Shown one piece after another: positions 19,495 through 26,884 of a DNA stretch of 64,000 bases (position 1 is the stretch's first letter; each line of letters begins with the position of its first letter). The stretch is from Microbacterium lemovicicum. GTDB taxonomy: Bacteria; Actinomycetota; Actinomycetes; Actinomycetales; Microbacteriaceae. The stretch covers positions 682,001 through 746,000 of the forward strand of contig NZ_CP031423.1 in the NCBI RefSeq assembly GCF_003991875.1. The letters are read 5' to 3'. A program made the position numbers and the translations under genes. The notes beneath the pieces were generated by a model. That model was not told the origin of the DNA. It was given only the letters and a program-made list of their open reading frames with translations, and did not search any database.

Positions 19495-20382
19495 ATGACC
19501 GCGCAGACCCTGGACGGCAAGGCAGCCGCCGCACAGATCAAGACCGAGCTCGCCGAGCGTGTGGCGGTGCTCCGCGGGCGCGGTGTCGTGCCCGGCATCG
19601 CCACGGTGCTCGTCGGAGCCGACCCCGCGTCGCAGCTCTACGTCGGCATGAAGCACCGGCAGTCCGAGGCGATCGGCATGAACTCGATCCAGGTCGAGCT
19701 GCCCGCCACGGCGACGCAGGAGGAGGTCGAGGCGGCGCTGGACGCGCTGAACGCCGACCCCGACTGCCACGGCTACATCGTGCAGCTGCCACTGCCGAAG
19801 CACCTCGACACCGACGCGCTCCTCGAGCGCATCGACCCCGCGAAGGACGCGGACGGCCTGCATCCGACCAACCTCGGCCGCCTGGTGCTGAACGTCAACG
19901 CTCCCATCACCACGCCGCTGCCCTGCACCCCGCGGGGTGTCATCGAGCTCCTGCTGCGCAACGACTACGACCTCACGGGCAAGGAGGTCGTCGTCGTCGG
20001 CCGCGGCGTCACCATCGGACGCTCGATCGGCCTGCTGCTGACCCGCCGCGAGATCAACGCCACCGTCACCCTGACCCACACCGGCACGGTCGACCTCGGT
20101 CACCACCTCCGTCAGGCCGACGTCATCGTCGCGGCCGCCGGCGTGCGTCACATCGTCACGGCCGAGAACGTGAAGCCGGGCGCGGCGGTGCTCGACGTGG
20201 GCGTCACGCGCGAGACCGACCCCGAGACCGGCAAGAGCCGCATCTACGGCGACGTGCATCCTGACGTCGCCGAGGTCGCCGGCTTCCTCTCGCCCAACCC
20301 GGGTGGAGTGGGCCCGATGACGGTCGCCCTGCTGATGACGAACGTCGTCGAGGCCGCCGAGCGCGCCGCCGGCATCGCCTGA
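19495..20382 (+). CDS. folD: Methylenetetrahydrofolate dehydrogenase / methenyl-THF cyclohydrolase
   Basis: A bifunctional cytoplasmic enzyme that turns 5,10-methylene-THF into 10-formyl-THF for purine and formyl-methionine synthesis, the step after GlyA. The 295-residue protein has the catalytic Lys53 in the YVGMKHRQ helix, the GYIVQLPLP motif, the nucleotide loop [11 protein letters not shown] and the closing [10 protein letters not shown]. The variant GRGVTIGR, instead of the common GRSxxVGxP, is usual in actinobacteria. A gene-specific promoter lies just upstream, so it need not depend on the glyA riboswitch. Confidence 0.96.
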   Translation: MTAQTLDGKAAAAQIKTELAERVAVLRGRGVVPGIATVLVGADPASQLYVGMKHRQSEAIGMNSIQVELPATATQEEVEAALDALNADPDCHGYIVQLPLPKHLDTDALLERIDPAKDADGLHPTNLGRLVLNVNAPITTPLPCTPRGVIELLLRNDYDLTGKEVVVVGRGVTIGRSIGLLLTRREINATVTLTHTGTVDLGHHLRQADVIVAAAGVRHIVTAENVKPGAAVLDVGVTRETDPETGKSRIYGDVHPDVAEVAGFLSPNPGGVGPMTVALLMTNVVEAAERAAGIA

Positions 20383-20398
20383 CCCGCACCCGCTGTCA

Positions 20399-20492
20399 CC
20401 CGCTCAGCAAGCGGGGAATCGCTTCCTCGCTCACCGAGCGGGGAAGCACTCCTCGCTCGACGAGCAGGGGCGCGTCGCCTCAGCGACCGGGG
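20399..20492. repeat. Four tandem hairpin-forming repeats
   Basis: Four degenerate units of about 25-30 bases each contain a short hairpin followed by a CGGGGAA-like tail. The stems are CGCT/AGCG (20401-20413), CGCTC/GAGCG (20428-20440), GCTCG/CGAGC (20455-20465) and GTCGC/GCGAC (20474-20487). They fill the gap between the convergent folD and ABC-importer genes. Confidence 0.6.
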
Positions 20493-20494
20493 AA

Positions 20495-20517
20495 CGCGAT
20501 TCATCCCGTGAATCGCG
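20495..20517 (-). terminator. Hairpin at the end of the amino-acid ABC operon
   Basis: CGCGATTCA (20495-20503) pairs perfectly with TGAATCGCG (20509-20517) around a five-base loop. It overlaps the last codons and the stop of the ATPase gene and is followed on the minus strand by the tandem hairpins. No T-run is present. Confidence 0.45.
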
Positions 20518-21235
20518 ACAGGAACGCCCTCGTGCGGTCTTCGCGGGGTGCGCGGAACACCTCCGCGGGCGGACCCTGCTCGACGATGCGGCCGCCGTCG
20601 AGGAACACCACGCGGTGCGCCACGTCGCGGGCGAACGCCATCTCGTGGGTCGCCATGAGGATCGTCGCGCCGTCTTCCGCCAGGCTGCGCACGAGCGCCA
20701 GCACCTCCCCGACGAGCTCCGGGTCGAGCGCCGAGGTGATCTCGTCGAGGAACAGCACCTCGGGATCCGTCGCGATCGCCCGCACGATCGCCGCCCGCTG
20801 CTGTTGCCCGCCCGACAGCCGGTCGGGGTGCTCGCGCGCCTTGTCGGCGAGGCCGACGCGTTCGAGCAGACGGATGCCGCGCTCCTCCGCCGCGCGACGG
20901 GGCTCCTTGCGCACCACGCGCGAGGCGAGCGTCACGTTGTCGAGCACGGACAGGTGGGGGAACAGGTTGTAGGCCTGGAAGACCGCGCCGAAGCGGGCGC
21001 GCACGGCGTTGGCCTCGATGCGCGGGTCGGAGATGTCCTCGTCGCCGAGCAGGATGACGCCGTCGTCGATCGGCTCCAGCAGGTTCAGGCACCGCAGCAG
21101 CGTGGACTTGCCCGAGCCGCTCGCCCCGATGAGCGCGACGACCTCGTGCTGCGCCAGTTCCAGGTCGATGCCGTTCAGCACGTCGCGCTCGCCGAACGAC
21201 TTGCGCAGCCCCTCGGCCCGCAGCAGGGCGCTCAC
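20501..21235 (-). CDS. Amino-acid ABC transporter ATP-binding protein
   Basis: The energising subunit of a polar amino-acid importer, 244 residues. Walker A is GASGSGKST, the Q-loop is VFQAYNLFPH, the signature is LSGGQQQR, Walker B is VLFLDEITSALDPE and the switch His is in THEM. The LFPHLSVLDN stretch and the THEMAFARDVAHRVVFLDGG run are those of the GlnQ/HisP group. The GTG start overlaps the permease stop (GTGA). In this operon the ATPase is included, unlike in the two sugar importers of the window. Confidence 0.93.
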   Translation of the reverse strand: MSALLRAEGLRKSFGERDVLNGIDLELAQHEVVALIGASGSGKSTLLRCLNLLEPIDDGVILLGDEDISDPRIEANAVRARFGAVFQAYNLFPHLSVLDNVTLASRVVRKEPRRAAEERGIRLLERVGLADKAREHPDRLSGGQQQRAAIVRAIATDPEVLFLDEITSALDPELVGEVLALVRSLAEDGATILMATHEMAFARDVAHRVVFLDGGRIVEQGPPAEVFRAPREDRTRAFLSRFTG

Positions 21236-22077
21236 AGCAGCGATCCCGTCTGCTCGCGCGCCCGCAGGCGGGCGGCGTACCAGTCCGTGAGCCGGATCGT
21301 CGGGATCGCCAGCAGGACGAAGAGGATGCCGGCCACCACGTACGGCGTGAAGTTGTAGGTCTGCGCCGTCGCGATCTGGGCGGCGCGCACGGCGTCGACG
21401 GCTCCGAGGATGGAGATCAGCCCGACATCCTTCTGCATCGAGATGAAGTCGTTCATGAGCGGCGGCGTGACCTTGCGCAGCGCCTGCGGCAGCACGACGC
21501 GGCGCAGCGTCTGCACGTAGCCGAGGCCGAGGGCGCGGGCGGCGAGTCGCTGCGACGGGTGCACAGCCTCGATGCCGGCGCGGATCACCTCGGCGACATA
21601 GGCGGAGTAGGTCAGGGTCACGGCGATGACGCCCAGGATCACCGGTGGGATGCGCTGGCCGGTGATCGTGGGCAGGCCGAAGCCGATCAGGAAGAGCACG
21701 ATGATGAACGGGATGCCGCGGAAGAGGTCGGTGTACGTGGCGGCCAGTGCGCGCAGGGGGAAGAACACCGGACCCCGCAGCGTCCGCAGCAGGGCGAGGA
21801 GCAGCGCGCCCGCGCCGACCGTCAGCACGGAGAGCCCGAGCACCTGCAGGTTCAGCAGGAAGCCGGCCCAGACGTCGGGGAGAGACTCCCACGCGATCCG
21901 CGGGTCGAAGAACGACTGCTGCACCGCGGCCCATCCGGGCGTGTTCAGGACGACCGCCCACACCACGACCGCGAACGCCACCGTGGAGGCGACCGCCGTC
22001 AGGATGGATCGGCGCTCCCGCCCGCGACGGTAGGCGCGGCGCTCGAGCTCGAGCGCGCTCGGGGGTGCGGAGGTCAC
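21232..22077 (-). CDS. Amino-acid ABC transporter permease
   Basis: A membrane subunit of 281 residues with a basic cytoplasmic N-terminus, a first helix at about 25-47 and five or so further helices. The EAA region reads VHPSQRLAARALGLGYVQTL, followed by RRVVLPQALR, the classic HisMQ-type docking loop. The TDLFRGIPFIIVLFLIGFG stretch is typical of glutamine/cystine permeases. Only one permease gene is present, so it probably works as a homodimer. It starts at GTG, 20 bases after the binding-protein gene. Confidence 0.92.
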   Translation of the reverse strand: MTSAPPSALELERRAYRRGRERRSILTAVASTVAFAVVVWAVVLNTPGWAAVQQSFFDPRIAWESLPDVWAGFLLNLQVLGLSVLTVGAGALLLALLRTLRGPVFFPLRALAATYTDLFRGIPFIIVLFLIGFGLPTITGQRIPPVILGVIAVTLTYSAYVAEVIRAGIEAVHPSQRLAARALGLGYVQTLRRVVLPQALRKVTPPLMNDFISMQKDVGLISILGAVDAVRAAQIATAQTYNFTPYVVAGILFVLLAIPTIRLTDWYAARLRAREQTGSLL

Positions 22078-22097
22078 GACTCGACGCTAGCGCGCCG

Positions 22098-22952
22098 TCA
22101 CTGGAGCTTCGTCACGCCCTGACCCGACCCGAGCCACGTGTCGGTGATCTCGGCGAGAGTGCCGTCCTCGCGGAGCGCGTCGACGGCGGCCGTGACGTCG
22201 GCGGTGAGCGGGGAGTCCTTCGGCAGCAGCAGGCCCCACTCGTCGGGGACTCCGGCGATGGGCAGCTCGCCGACGATGAACGAGTTCTCGATGTAGACGC
22301 CGGTGGCGTAGTACGCCGTCGGCAGGTCGAGCACGATGGCGTCGATCTGTCCGGCCTTGAGCGCCGCGACGGCGTCCTCGTTGGTGTTGTAGAGCTGCGG
22401 GGCGACGTTCGGGGCGACGGCCTCGTCGATGGTGGTGGCGCTCGTCGAGCCCGCGAGAGCGCCGAGGGTGAGGTCCTTCAGGCCCGCGATGTCGGTCACC
22501 CCGTCGGCGGCGCCGCCCGTGATGGCCACCACTGCCTGGCTCGCCTGGTAGTACGGGGAGGAGAAGTCGACCGCCTGCTTGCGCTCGTCGGTGATCGTGT
22601 ACTGCTGCAGGTTGAAGTCGAAGCTCTTCGGGCCGGGCGCGACAGCCGACTCGAAGCTCGTGCGCACCCATTCGACGTCGTCCTTCGCGAAGCCGAGCTT
22701 GTCGGCCACGGCGTAGGCGACGGCCGCTTCGAAGCCCTCGCCGGAGGTCGGGTCATCGTCGATCACGTAGGGGAAGTACGCCGGCTCGCCCGTCGCGATG
22801 GTCAACGTGCCCGGCGTGAGATAGCCGGCGTCGGCGGGGCCGTCGCTCGCGGTGCCGGACGAGTCGGACGGGCCGCCGCCGGCGCAGCCGGTGAGGGCCA
22901 GCGCGGTCAGCAGGCCGAGGGCGGCGAGGCGGACGGAGCGGGGGCGGGACAT
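22098..22952 (-). CDS. Amino-acid ABC transporter substrate-binding lipoprotein
   Basis: The receptor of the importer, 284 residues with a lipoprotein signal ending LTGC, an acidic/Ser/Gly linker and a family 3 solute-binding domain (GTLTIATGEPAYFPYVIDD, GFEAAVAYAVADKLG, VDFSSPYYQASQAVV). Specificity is unclear: glutamine, glutamate or cystine are all possible. The ATG at 22952, with GGAG nine bases upstream, gives a clean signal peptide, while the frame is open further upstream without one. It is the first gene of the three-gene operon. Confidence 0.92.
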   Translation of the reverse strand: MSRPRSVRLAALGLLTALALTGCAGGGPSDSSGTASDGPADAGYLTPGTLTIATGEPAYFPYVIDDDPTSGEGFEAAVAYAVADKLGFAKDDVEWVRTSFESAVAPGPKSFDFNLQQYTITDERKQAVDFSSPYYQASQAVVAITGGAADGVTDIAGLKDLTLGALAGSTSATTIDEAVAPNVAPQLYNTNEDAVAALKAGQIDAIVLDLPTAYYATGVYIENSFIVGELPIAGVPDEWGLLLPKDSPLTADVTAAVDALREDGTLAEITDTWLGSGQGVTKLQ

Positions 22953-23082
22953 GGCGACTCCAGGTCGGTGCGGATCGGGCGCGGGTGCTGTGGTGCGCGG
23001 GATCCCCATCTTCTCGTCCGCCGGACGGACGCGAGCGCTTGCGGGTCGCTTTGTTACACGCTCTTCACGAAGCGACCGGAGG

Positions 23083-23877
23083 TCAGCCGATCGTGACGAA
23101 CTCGTCGATGTCGTCGGCGGGCAGGGTGTCGACCACGGCCGACACCTCGACCGACACGAGGTCGGCCAGGCCCGAGATCGTCGTCAGGAACGCGGTGTCG
23201 GCCGCGTCGCGACCGGTGGCGATGCGCACGAGCGTCTGCCGGGGGGCCAGGGTCGTGGCATCCACCACTCTCCAGGCATCCTCGATCCAGGCCTCGGCCA
23301 CCGCGTGGAAGTCCATCGGATGCAGGCCCGGTGCGTAGACGGCGACGACGCGTGCGGGCACGCCGAGAGCGCGCAAGAGCGCCACGCACAGGTGGGCGTA
23401 GTCGCGGCAGACGCCCTGACGGGCGAGCAGCGTGCGCGTCGCGCCGTCGGTCGGCAGGCTCGAGCCCGGCACGTAGAAGAGCCGCGTGCCGACCCAGGAC
23501 GACACGGCGGGGAGGAGTTCGCGGTGCGAGAGTCCGGCGAACTCCTGGACGGCGGTGGGTCCGAGGACGTCGGACTCCGCGTACCGACTGGGGCGCAGGT
23601 ACACGAGGCGGTCGGTGCGGGTGGCGACCGGGGAGGAGCCGGGGCCGCGGATGCTCGCGTCGTAGTCGACGATGAGACGGCCGGTGTCGGCCTCGACCGT
23701 GTGCAGTCGCGTGCCGTGGAGGTCGGAGTGCGGGATGGCATCGAGGGGGCGGCCGTCCAGCGTGGCGGTGAAGTGCTCGGTGACCGGCGTGTAGTGCCCC
23801 GACGCCGCGACGGCGAACACGAGCTGCGCGGGCGACGTGATGTCGAGGACGATCGTGCTGGCGATGTCGCGTTCCAT
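23083..23877 (-). CDS. Transglutaminase-like cysteine peptidase-fold protein
   Basis: A 264-residue protein with an N-terminal beta-rich domain (1-110) and a transglutaminase-core domain. The catalytic triad is visible as Cys157 in QGVCRDYAHL, His191 in DFHAVAEAWI and Asp206 in WRVVDAT. There is no signal peptide, so it acts in the cytoplasm. Relatives include protease-like enzymes and factors found near circularly permuted ATP-grasp genes. No such partner occurs here, so the substrate is unknown. It stands alone between the amino-acid importer and the aromatic cluster. Confidence 0.85.
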   Translation of the reverse strand: MERDIASTIVLDITSPAQLVFAVAASGHYTPVTEHFTATLDGRPLDAIPHSDLHGTRLHTVEADTGRLIVDYDASIRGPGSSPVATRTDRLVYLRPSRYAESDVLGPTAVQEFAGLSHRELLPAVSSWVGTRLFYVPGSSLPTDGATRTLLARQGVCRDYAHLCVALLRALGVPARVVAVYAPGLHPMDFHAVAEAWIEDAWRVVDATTLAPRQTLVRIATGRDAADTAFLTTISGLADLVSVEVSAVVDTLPADDIDEFVTIG

Positions 23878-23940
23878 GCCTACAGCGTGGCATCCCGCAT
23901 CGTGCGCCGTGAACCCCCGGATGTATCGGACTCCGACGCG

Positions 23941-24741
23941 TCAGTAGCCCGCGCGGTCGGTTCCGTCGGCGGCGGACCAGCGGGCGGCGAGGGCCTCGGA
24001 GCCGCGCGCGAGCAGAGCGACGTCGGCGCCGACCAGCACGAAGGCCGCTCCCGCGCGCAGGTAGTCCTCAGCGACGGCCGGGTCGAAGGCGTTCACGCCC
24101 ACCGGCTTGCCGGCCGCGCGGACGGCGTCGAAGGTGCGGCGGACCGCGTCGACGACGTCGGGGTGGGTCTGGCTGCCCAGCACGCCCATCGACGCGGCGA
24201 GGTCGGACGGCCCGACGAACACGCCGTCGACCCCGTCGACGGCGGCGATCTCCGCAGCGGCCTCGACGCCCCGAGCCGTCTCCACCTGCACGAACACCGA
24301 GACGTGGGCCGCGGCATCCGTCAGGTAGTCGTCGACCCGGTTCCAGCGCGCCGAGCGCGCGAGGGCGCTGCCGACACCGCGGATGCCCCGGGGCGGATAG
24401 TGAGCGGCCTGCACGACCGCCTCGGCCTCGGCCGCCGACGACACCATGGGCACGAGGATGTTCTGTGCCCCCAGATCGAGAACCTGCTTGATCGTCACCG
24501 CGTCTGCGGACGGCACGCGCACGACGGGCGTCGACGGATACGCGGCGACGGCCTGCAGCTGCGCGAGCGTCGACTCGAGGCCGTTGGGGGAGTGCTCCAT
24601 GTCGATCAGCAGCCAGTCCAGGCCCGCTCCCGCGCAGATCTCCGCGACCAGCGGGCTGCCCGACGACACCCACATGCCCGCGAGAGGGCGGGATGCTGCG
24701 CTCAGCCGGTCGCGGAACGTCGGCGTCAGACGAAGCGGCAT
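23941..24741 (-). CDS. hpaI: 4-hydroxy-2-oxoheptanedioate aldolase
   Basis: The last step of the homoprotocatechuate pathway: retro-aldol cleavage to pyruvate and succinate semialdehyde, with a divalent metal. The 266-residue HpcH/HpaI barrel has His50 in DMEH, Arg75 in VVRVP, Glu154 in VQVET and Asp180 in GPSD. All four are offset by exactly five from the E. coli catalytic and metal residues. Its ATG overlaps the end of hpaH by 16 bases, so they are coupled. The dehydrogenase at 36.6 kb could take the semialdehyde to succinate. Confidence 0.92.
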   Translation of the reverse strand: MPLRLTPTFRDRLSAASRPLAGMWVSSGSPLVAEICAGAGLDWLLIDMEHSPNGLESTLAQLQAVAAYPSTPVVRVPSADAVTIKQVLDLGAQNILVPMVSSAAEAEAVVQAAHYPPRGIRGVGSALARSARWNRVDDYLTDAAAHVSVFVQVETARGVEAAAEIAAVDGVDGVFVGPSDLAASMGVLGSQTHPDVVDAVRRTFDAVRAAGKPVGVNAFDPAVAEDYLRAGAAFVLVGADVALLARGSEALAARWSAADGTDRAGY

Positions 24742-25511
24742 TCGATGACTCCCATCTCGCGATAATCGCACCGGACACTGTCGCCGCGCGACACCCACAT
24801 CGGGCGTGTGAAGGATCCGGCGAGGATGATCTCGCCGGCCTCGAGACGGGCGCCGTGCTGCGCGATCTTGTTCGCGAGCCACGCGACACCGGTCGCCGGG
24901 TGTCCGAGCACGCCGGCGGCGACACCGGTCTCGATGATCTCGCCGTTGCGCGAGAGCACTCCCGGCACCCAGCGGAGGTCGATCTCGTCGGGGCGCTTGT
25001 GCACGTCGCCGAGCACCATCGCCCCATAGGCGGCGTTGTCGGAGATGGTGTCGACGATCGTCCTGCCCTCCATCTCGATGTGCGAGTTGAGCACCTCGAG
25101 GGCGGGGACGGCGTAGTCGATCGCGGCGAGGGCGTCGTCGAGGGTGCAGTCGGGGCCCTCCAGCGAGCTCTTCAGCACGAAGGCGAGCTCGACCTCCACG
25201 CGGACGTTGGAGAAGTGCTCGACCGGGATGTCGGCGCCCGAGCCGTGCACGGTGTCGTCGAACATCACGCCGTAGTCGGGCTCGGTGATGCCGGTGGCCT
25301 CCTGCATGGCCTTGGAGGTGAGCCCGATCTTGCGTCCGACGAGACGCCGGCCGGCGGCGACGTTGCGGTCGCGCCACACGCCCTGGATGGCATAGGAGTC
25401 CTCGATCGTCGCGTGCGGGTAGCGCGCTGTGATGCGGGCGATGATCCCGTGCGTCCTGTCGGCCTCGGCCAGCTCCTCGGCGATCGTGGCGATCTGCTCG
25501 GCGGTCAGCAT
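24726..25511 (-). CDS. hpaH: 2-oxo-hepta-3-ene-1,7-dioate hydratase
   Basis: Adds water to 2-oxohept-3-ene-1,7-dioate to give the HpaI substrate. The 261-residue protein belongs to the FAH-like hydratase family. Metal-ligand glutamates Glu106, Glu108 (VEVELAF) and Glu139 (PALEV) fall at the same numbers as in E. coli HpcG. The start at 25511 is chosen because GGAAGGA lies just upstream. The frame is open for 56 more codons through the 24-bp repeats, giving an Arg/Ser-rich octapeptide tail that is almost certainly not translated. It is separated from hpaD by 238 bases of repeat DNA. Confidence 0.92.
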   Translation of the reverse strand: MLTAEQIATIAEELAEADRTHGIIARITARYPHATIEDSYAIQGVWRDRNVAAGRRLVGRKIGLTSKAMQEATGITEPDYGVMFDDTVHGSGADIPVEHFSNVRVEVELAFVLKSSLEGPDCTLDDALAAIDYAVPALEVLNSHIEMEGRTIVDTISDNAAYGAMVLGDVHKRPDEIDLRWVPGVLSRNGEIIETGVAAGVLGHPATGVAWLANKIAQHGARLEAGEIILAGSFTRPMWVSRGDSVRCDYREMGVIECRFV

Positions 25512-25543
25512 CCGTCGTCCTTCCTGCCTGTCTCTCGTGCCCC

Positions 25544-25663
25544 GCCGTCTGCTGCCGCTGGTGTCCGGCCGTCTGGTGCCATTCGTGTTCTGCCGTCTGC
25601 TGCCGATCGTGTTCCGCCGTCTGCTTCCGTCGGTGTCGCGCCGTCTGCTGCCATTCGTGTCCC
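25544..25663. repeat. Five 24-bp tandem repeats between hpaD and hpaH
   Basis: Units begin at 25544, 25568, 25592, 25616 and 25640, each starting GCCGTCTG and ending near CGTGTYCC. Positions 1-7 are invariant and the middle varies. A fragment of a sixth copy precedes the first. The 24-base period keeps reading frames open on both strands without any plausible protein. The last unit runs into the left arm of the inverted repeat at 25658. Confidence 0.9.
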
Positions 25664-25707
25664 ACTTTCTGCAGACCATCCCGGCGTGTTGTGCAGAAAG
25701 TGGGACA
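25658..25707. repeat. Perfect 16-bp inverted repeat abutting the tandem repeats
   Basis: TGTCCCACTTTCTGCA (25658-25673) and TGCAGAAAGTGGGACA (25692-25707) are exact inverted arms around an 18-base spacer. The A/T content of the arms differs from the surroundings. It resembles a dispersed palindromic element or a miniature mobile unit; no transposase gene is near. On the hpa transcript it would form a very stable hairpin after hpaD. Confidence 0.85.
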
Positions 25708-25749
25708 TGGTGGGGCTGAGGGCGGCGGCAGGGGCGGACACGGTGGGGG

Positions 25750-26883
25750 TCACAGCTGGTGCCCGAGCTTGCCTTCGCCGTCGGCGCGGGTGTAGCTGAA
25801 CCCGTCGGCGCCGATGGTCACGGCCATCTCGCTCGAGTGGGTGCGGGAGTGCACGGGCTGCGGCTCGCCGTCGAGGTCGAGCACGAGGGAGCCGTCGGTG
25901 TACCAGGACGGCACGACAGGGTTGCCCCACCAGTCGCGGCGCTGGTTGTCGTGCACGTCCCAGGTGATGACCGGGTTGTCGGGGTCGCCGGTGTAGTAGT
26001 CCTGCGTGTAGATCTCGACGCGGTGCCCGTCGGGGTCGCGCAGGTACAGGTAGAAGGCGTTGCTGACGCCGTGGCGTCCCGGTCCGCGCTCGATCGCGTC
26101 GGATCGGCGCAGCGCGCCGAGCTTGTCGCAGATCGCGAGGATGTTGTGCTTCTCGTGCGTCGCGAAGCACACGTGGTGCATGCGCGGCCCGTCGCCGCCT
26201 GTCATGGCGGTGTCGTGCACGGTGGGCTTGCGGCGCATCCACGCGGCGTAGACGGTGCCCTCGTCGTCCTGGATGTCCTCGGTCACGCGGAACCCGAGCG
26301 ACTGCATGAAGCCGACCGCCCGCGGCACGTCGGGGGTGATCTGGTTGAAGTGGTCGAGGCGCACGAGCTCACCGGGGGTGTGCAGGTCGTAGCGCCACGA
26401 CAGGCGCTCGACGTGCTCGGTGGCGTGGAAGAACTCGTACGGGAACCCGAGGGGATCCACGACCCGCACCGAGTCGCCGATGCCCTTCGTGTAGCCGCCG
26501 GGCTCGCGCCGCACGTCGCAGCCGAGCTCGGTGTAGAAGGCGACCGCGGCGTCGAGGTCCTCGGGCGTCCGCACCCGGTACGAGAAGGCGGCGACGGCGG
26601 CGACCGGCCCCTTCCGCAGCACGAGGTTGTGGTGGATGAACTCCTCCGTCGAACGGAGGTAGATCACCTCGTCGTCCTCCTCGGTGACGTGCAGCCCGAG
26701 CACGTCGACGTAGAACACCCGCGACGCGGCGAGGTCGGTGACGACGAGCTCCATGTACGCGCAGCGCAGGATGTCGGGCGGCGAGACGCTCGGCACCGCG
26801 ATCGGGTCGTCCGAATGGATCGGCGCCTCCTGCGAGACGTAGAAGCCCGACGACGTCAGGGTCATCTGCGAGCGGTCGGTCAC
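25750..26883 (-). CDS. hpaD: 3,4-dihydroxyphenylacetate (homoprotocatechuate) 2,3-dioxygenase
   Basis: Extradiol ring cleavage of homoprotocatechuate to 5-carboxymethyl-2-hydroxymuconate semialdehyde. The 377-residue protein is of the vicinal-oxygen-chelate type found in Brevibacterium and Arthrobacter, not the LigB type of E. coli. Metal ligands His178 (RLDHFNQ), His237 (MHHVCF) and Glu290 (GHRVEIY) align with those enzymes at a constant offset of 23. The C-terminal YTGDPDN and lid region are also present. The GTG start lies one base after the hpaE stop, so it is cotranscribed. Members use Fe(II) or Mn(II); which one cannot be told. Confidence 0.93.
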   Translation of the reverse strand: MTDRSQMTLTSSGFYVSQEAPIHSDDPIAVPSVSPPDILRCAYMELVVTDLAASRVFYVDVLGLHVTEEDDEVIYLRSTEEFIHHNLVLRKGPVAAVAAFSYRVRTPEDLDAAVAFYTELGCDVRREPGGYTKGIGDSVRVVDPLGFPYEFFHATEHVERLSWRYDLHTPGELVRLDHFNQITPDVPRAVGFMQSLGFRVTEDIQDDEGTVYAAWMRRKPTVHDTAMTGGDGPRMHHVCFATHEKHNILAICDKLGALRRSDAIERGPGRHGVSNAFYLYLRDPDGHRVEIYTQDYYTGDPDNPVITWDVHDNQRRDWWGNPVVPSWYTDGSLVLDLDGEPQPVHSRTHSSEMAVTIGADGFSYTRADGEGKLGHQL

Positions 26884-26884
26884 G

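Noticed and set aside
25544-25663. CRISPR array
   Set aside because: The 24-bp units are directly adjacent with no unique spacers, and no cas gene is near.
25512-25679. N-terminal extension of HpaH made of octapeptide repeats
   Set aside because: It would need a start inside the hairpin loop with no ribosome site. The ATG at 25511 has a good one and gives the normal HpcG length and residue numbering.
25658-25707. Insertion-sequence end or attachment site
   Set aside because: There is no transposase or integrase gene, and no visible target duplication around a mobile unit. Kept only as an inverted repeat.
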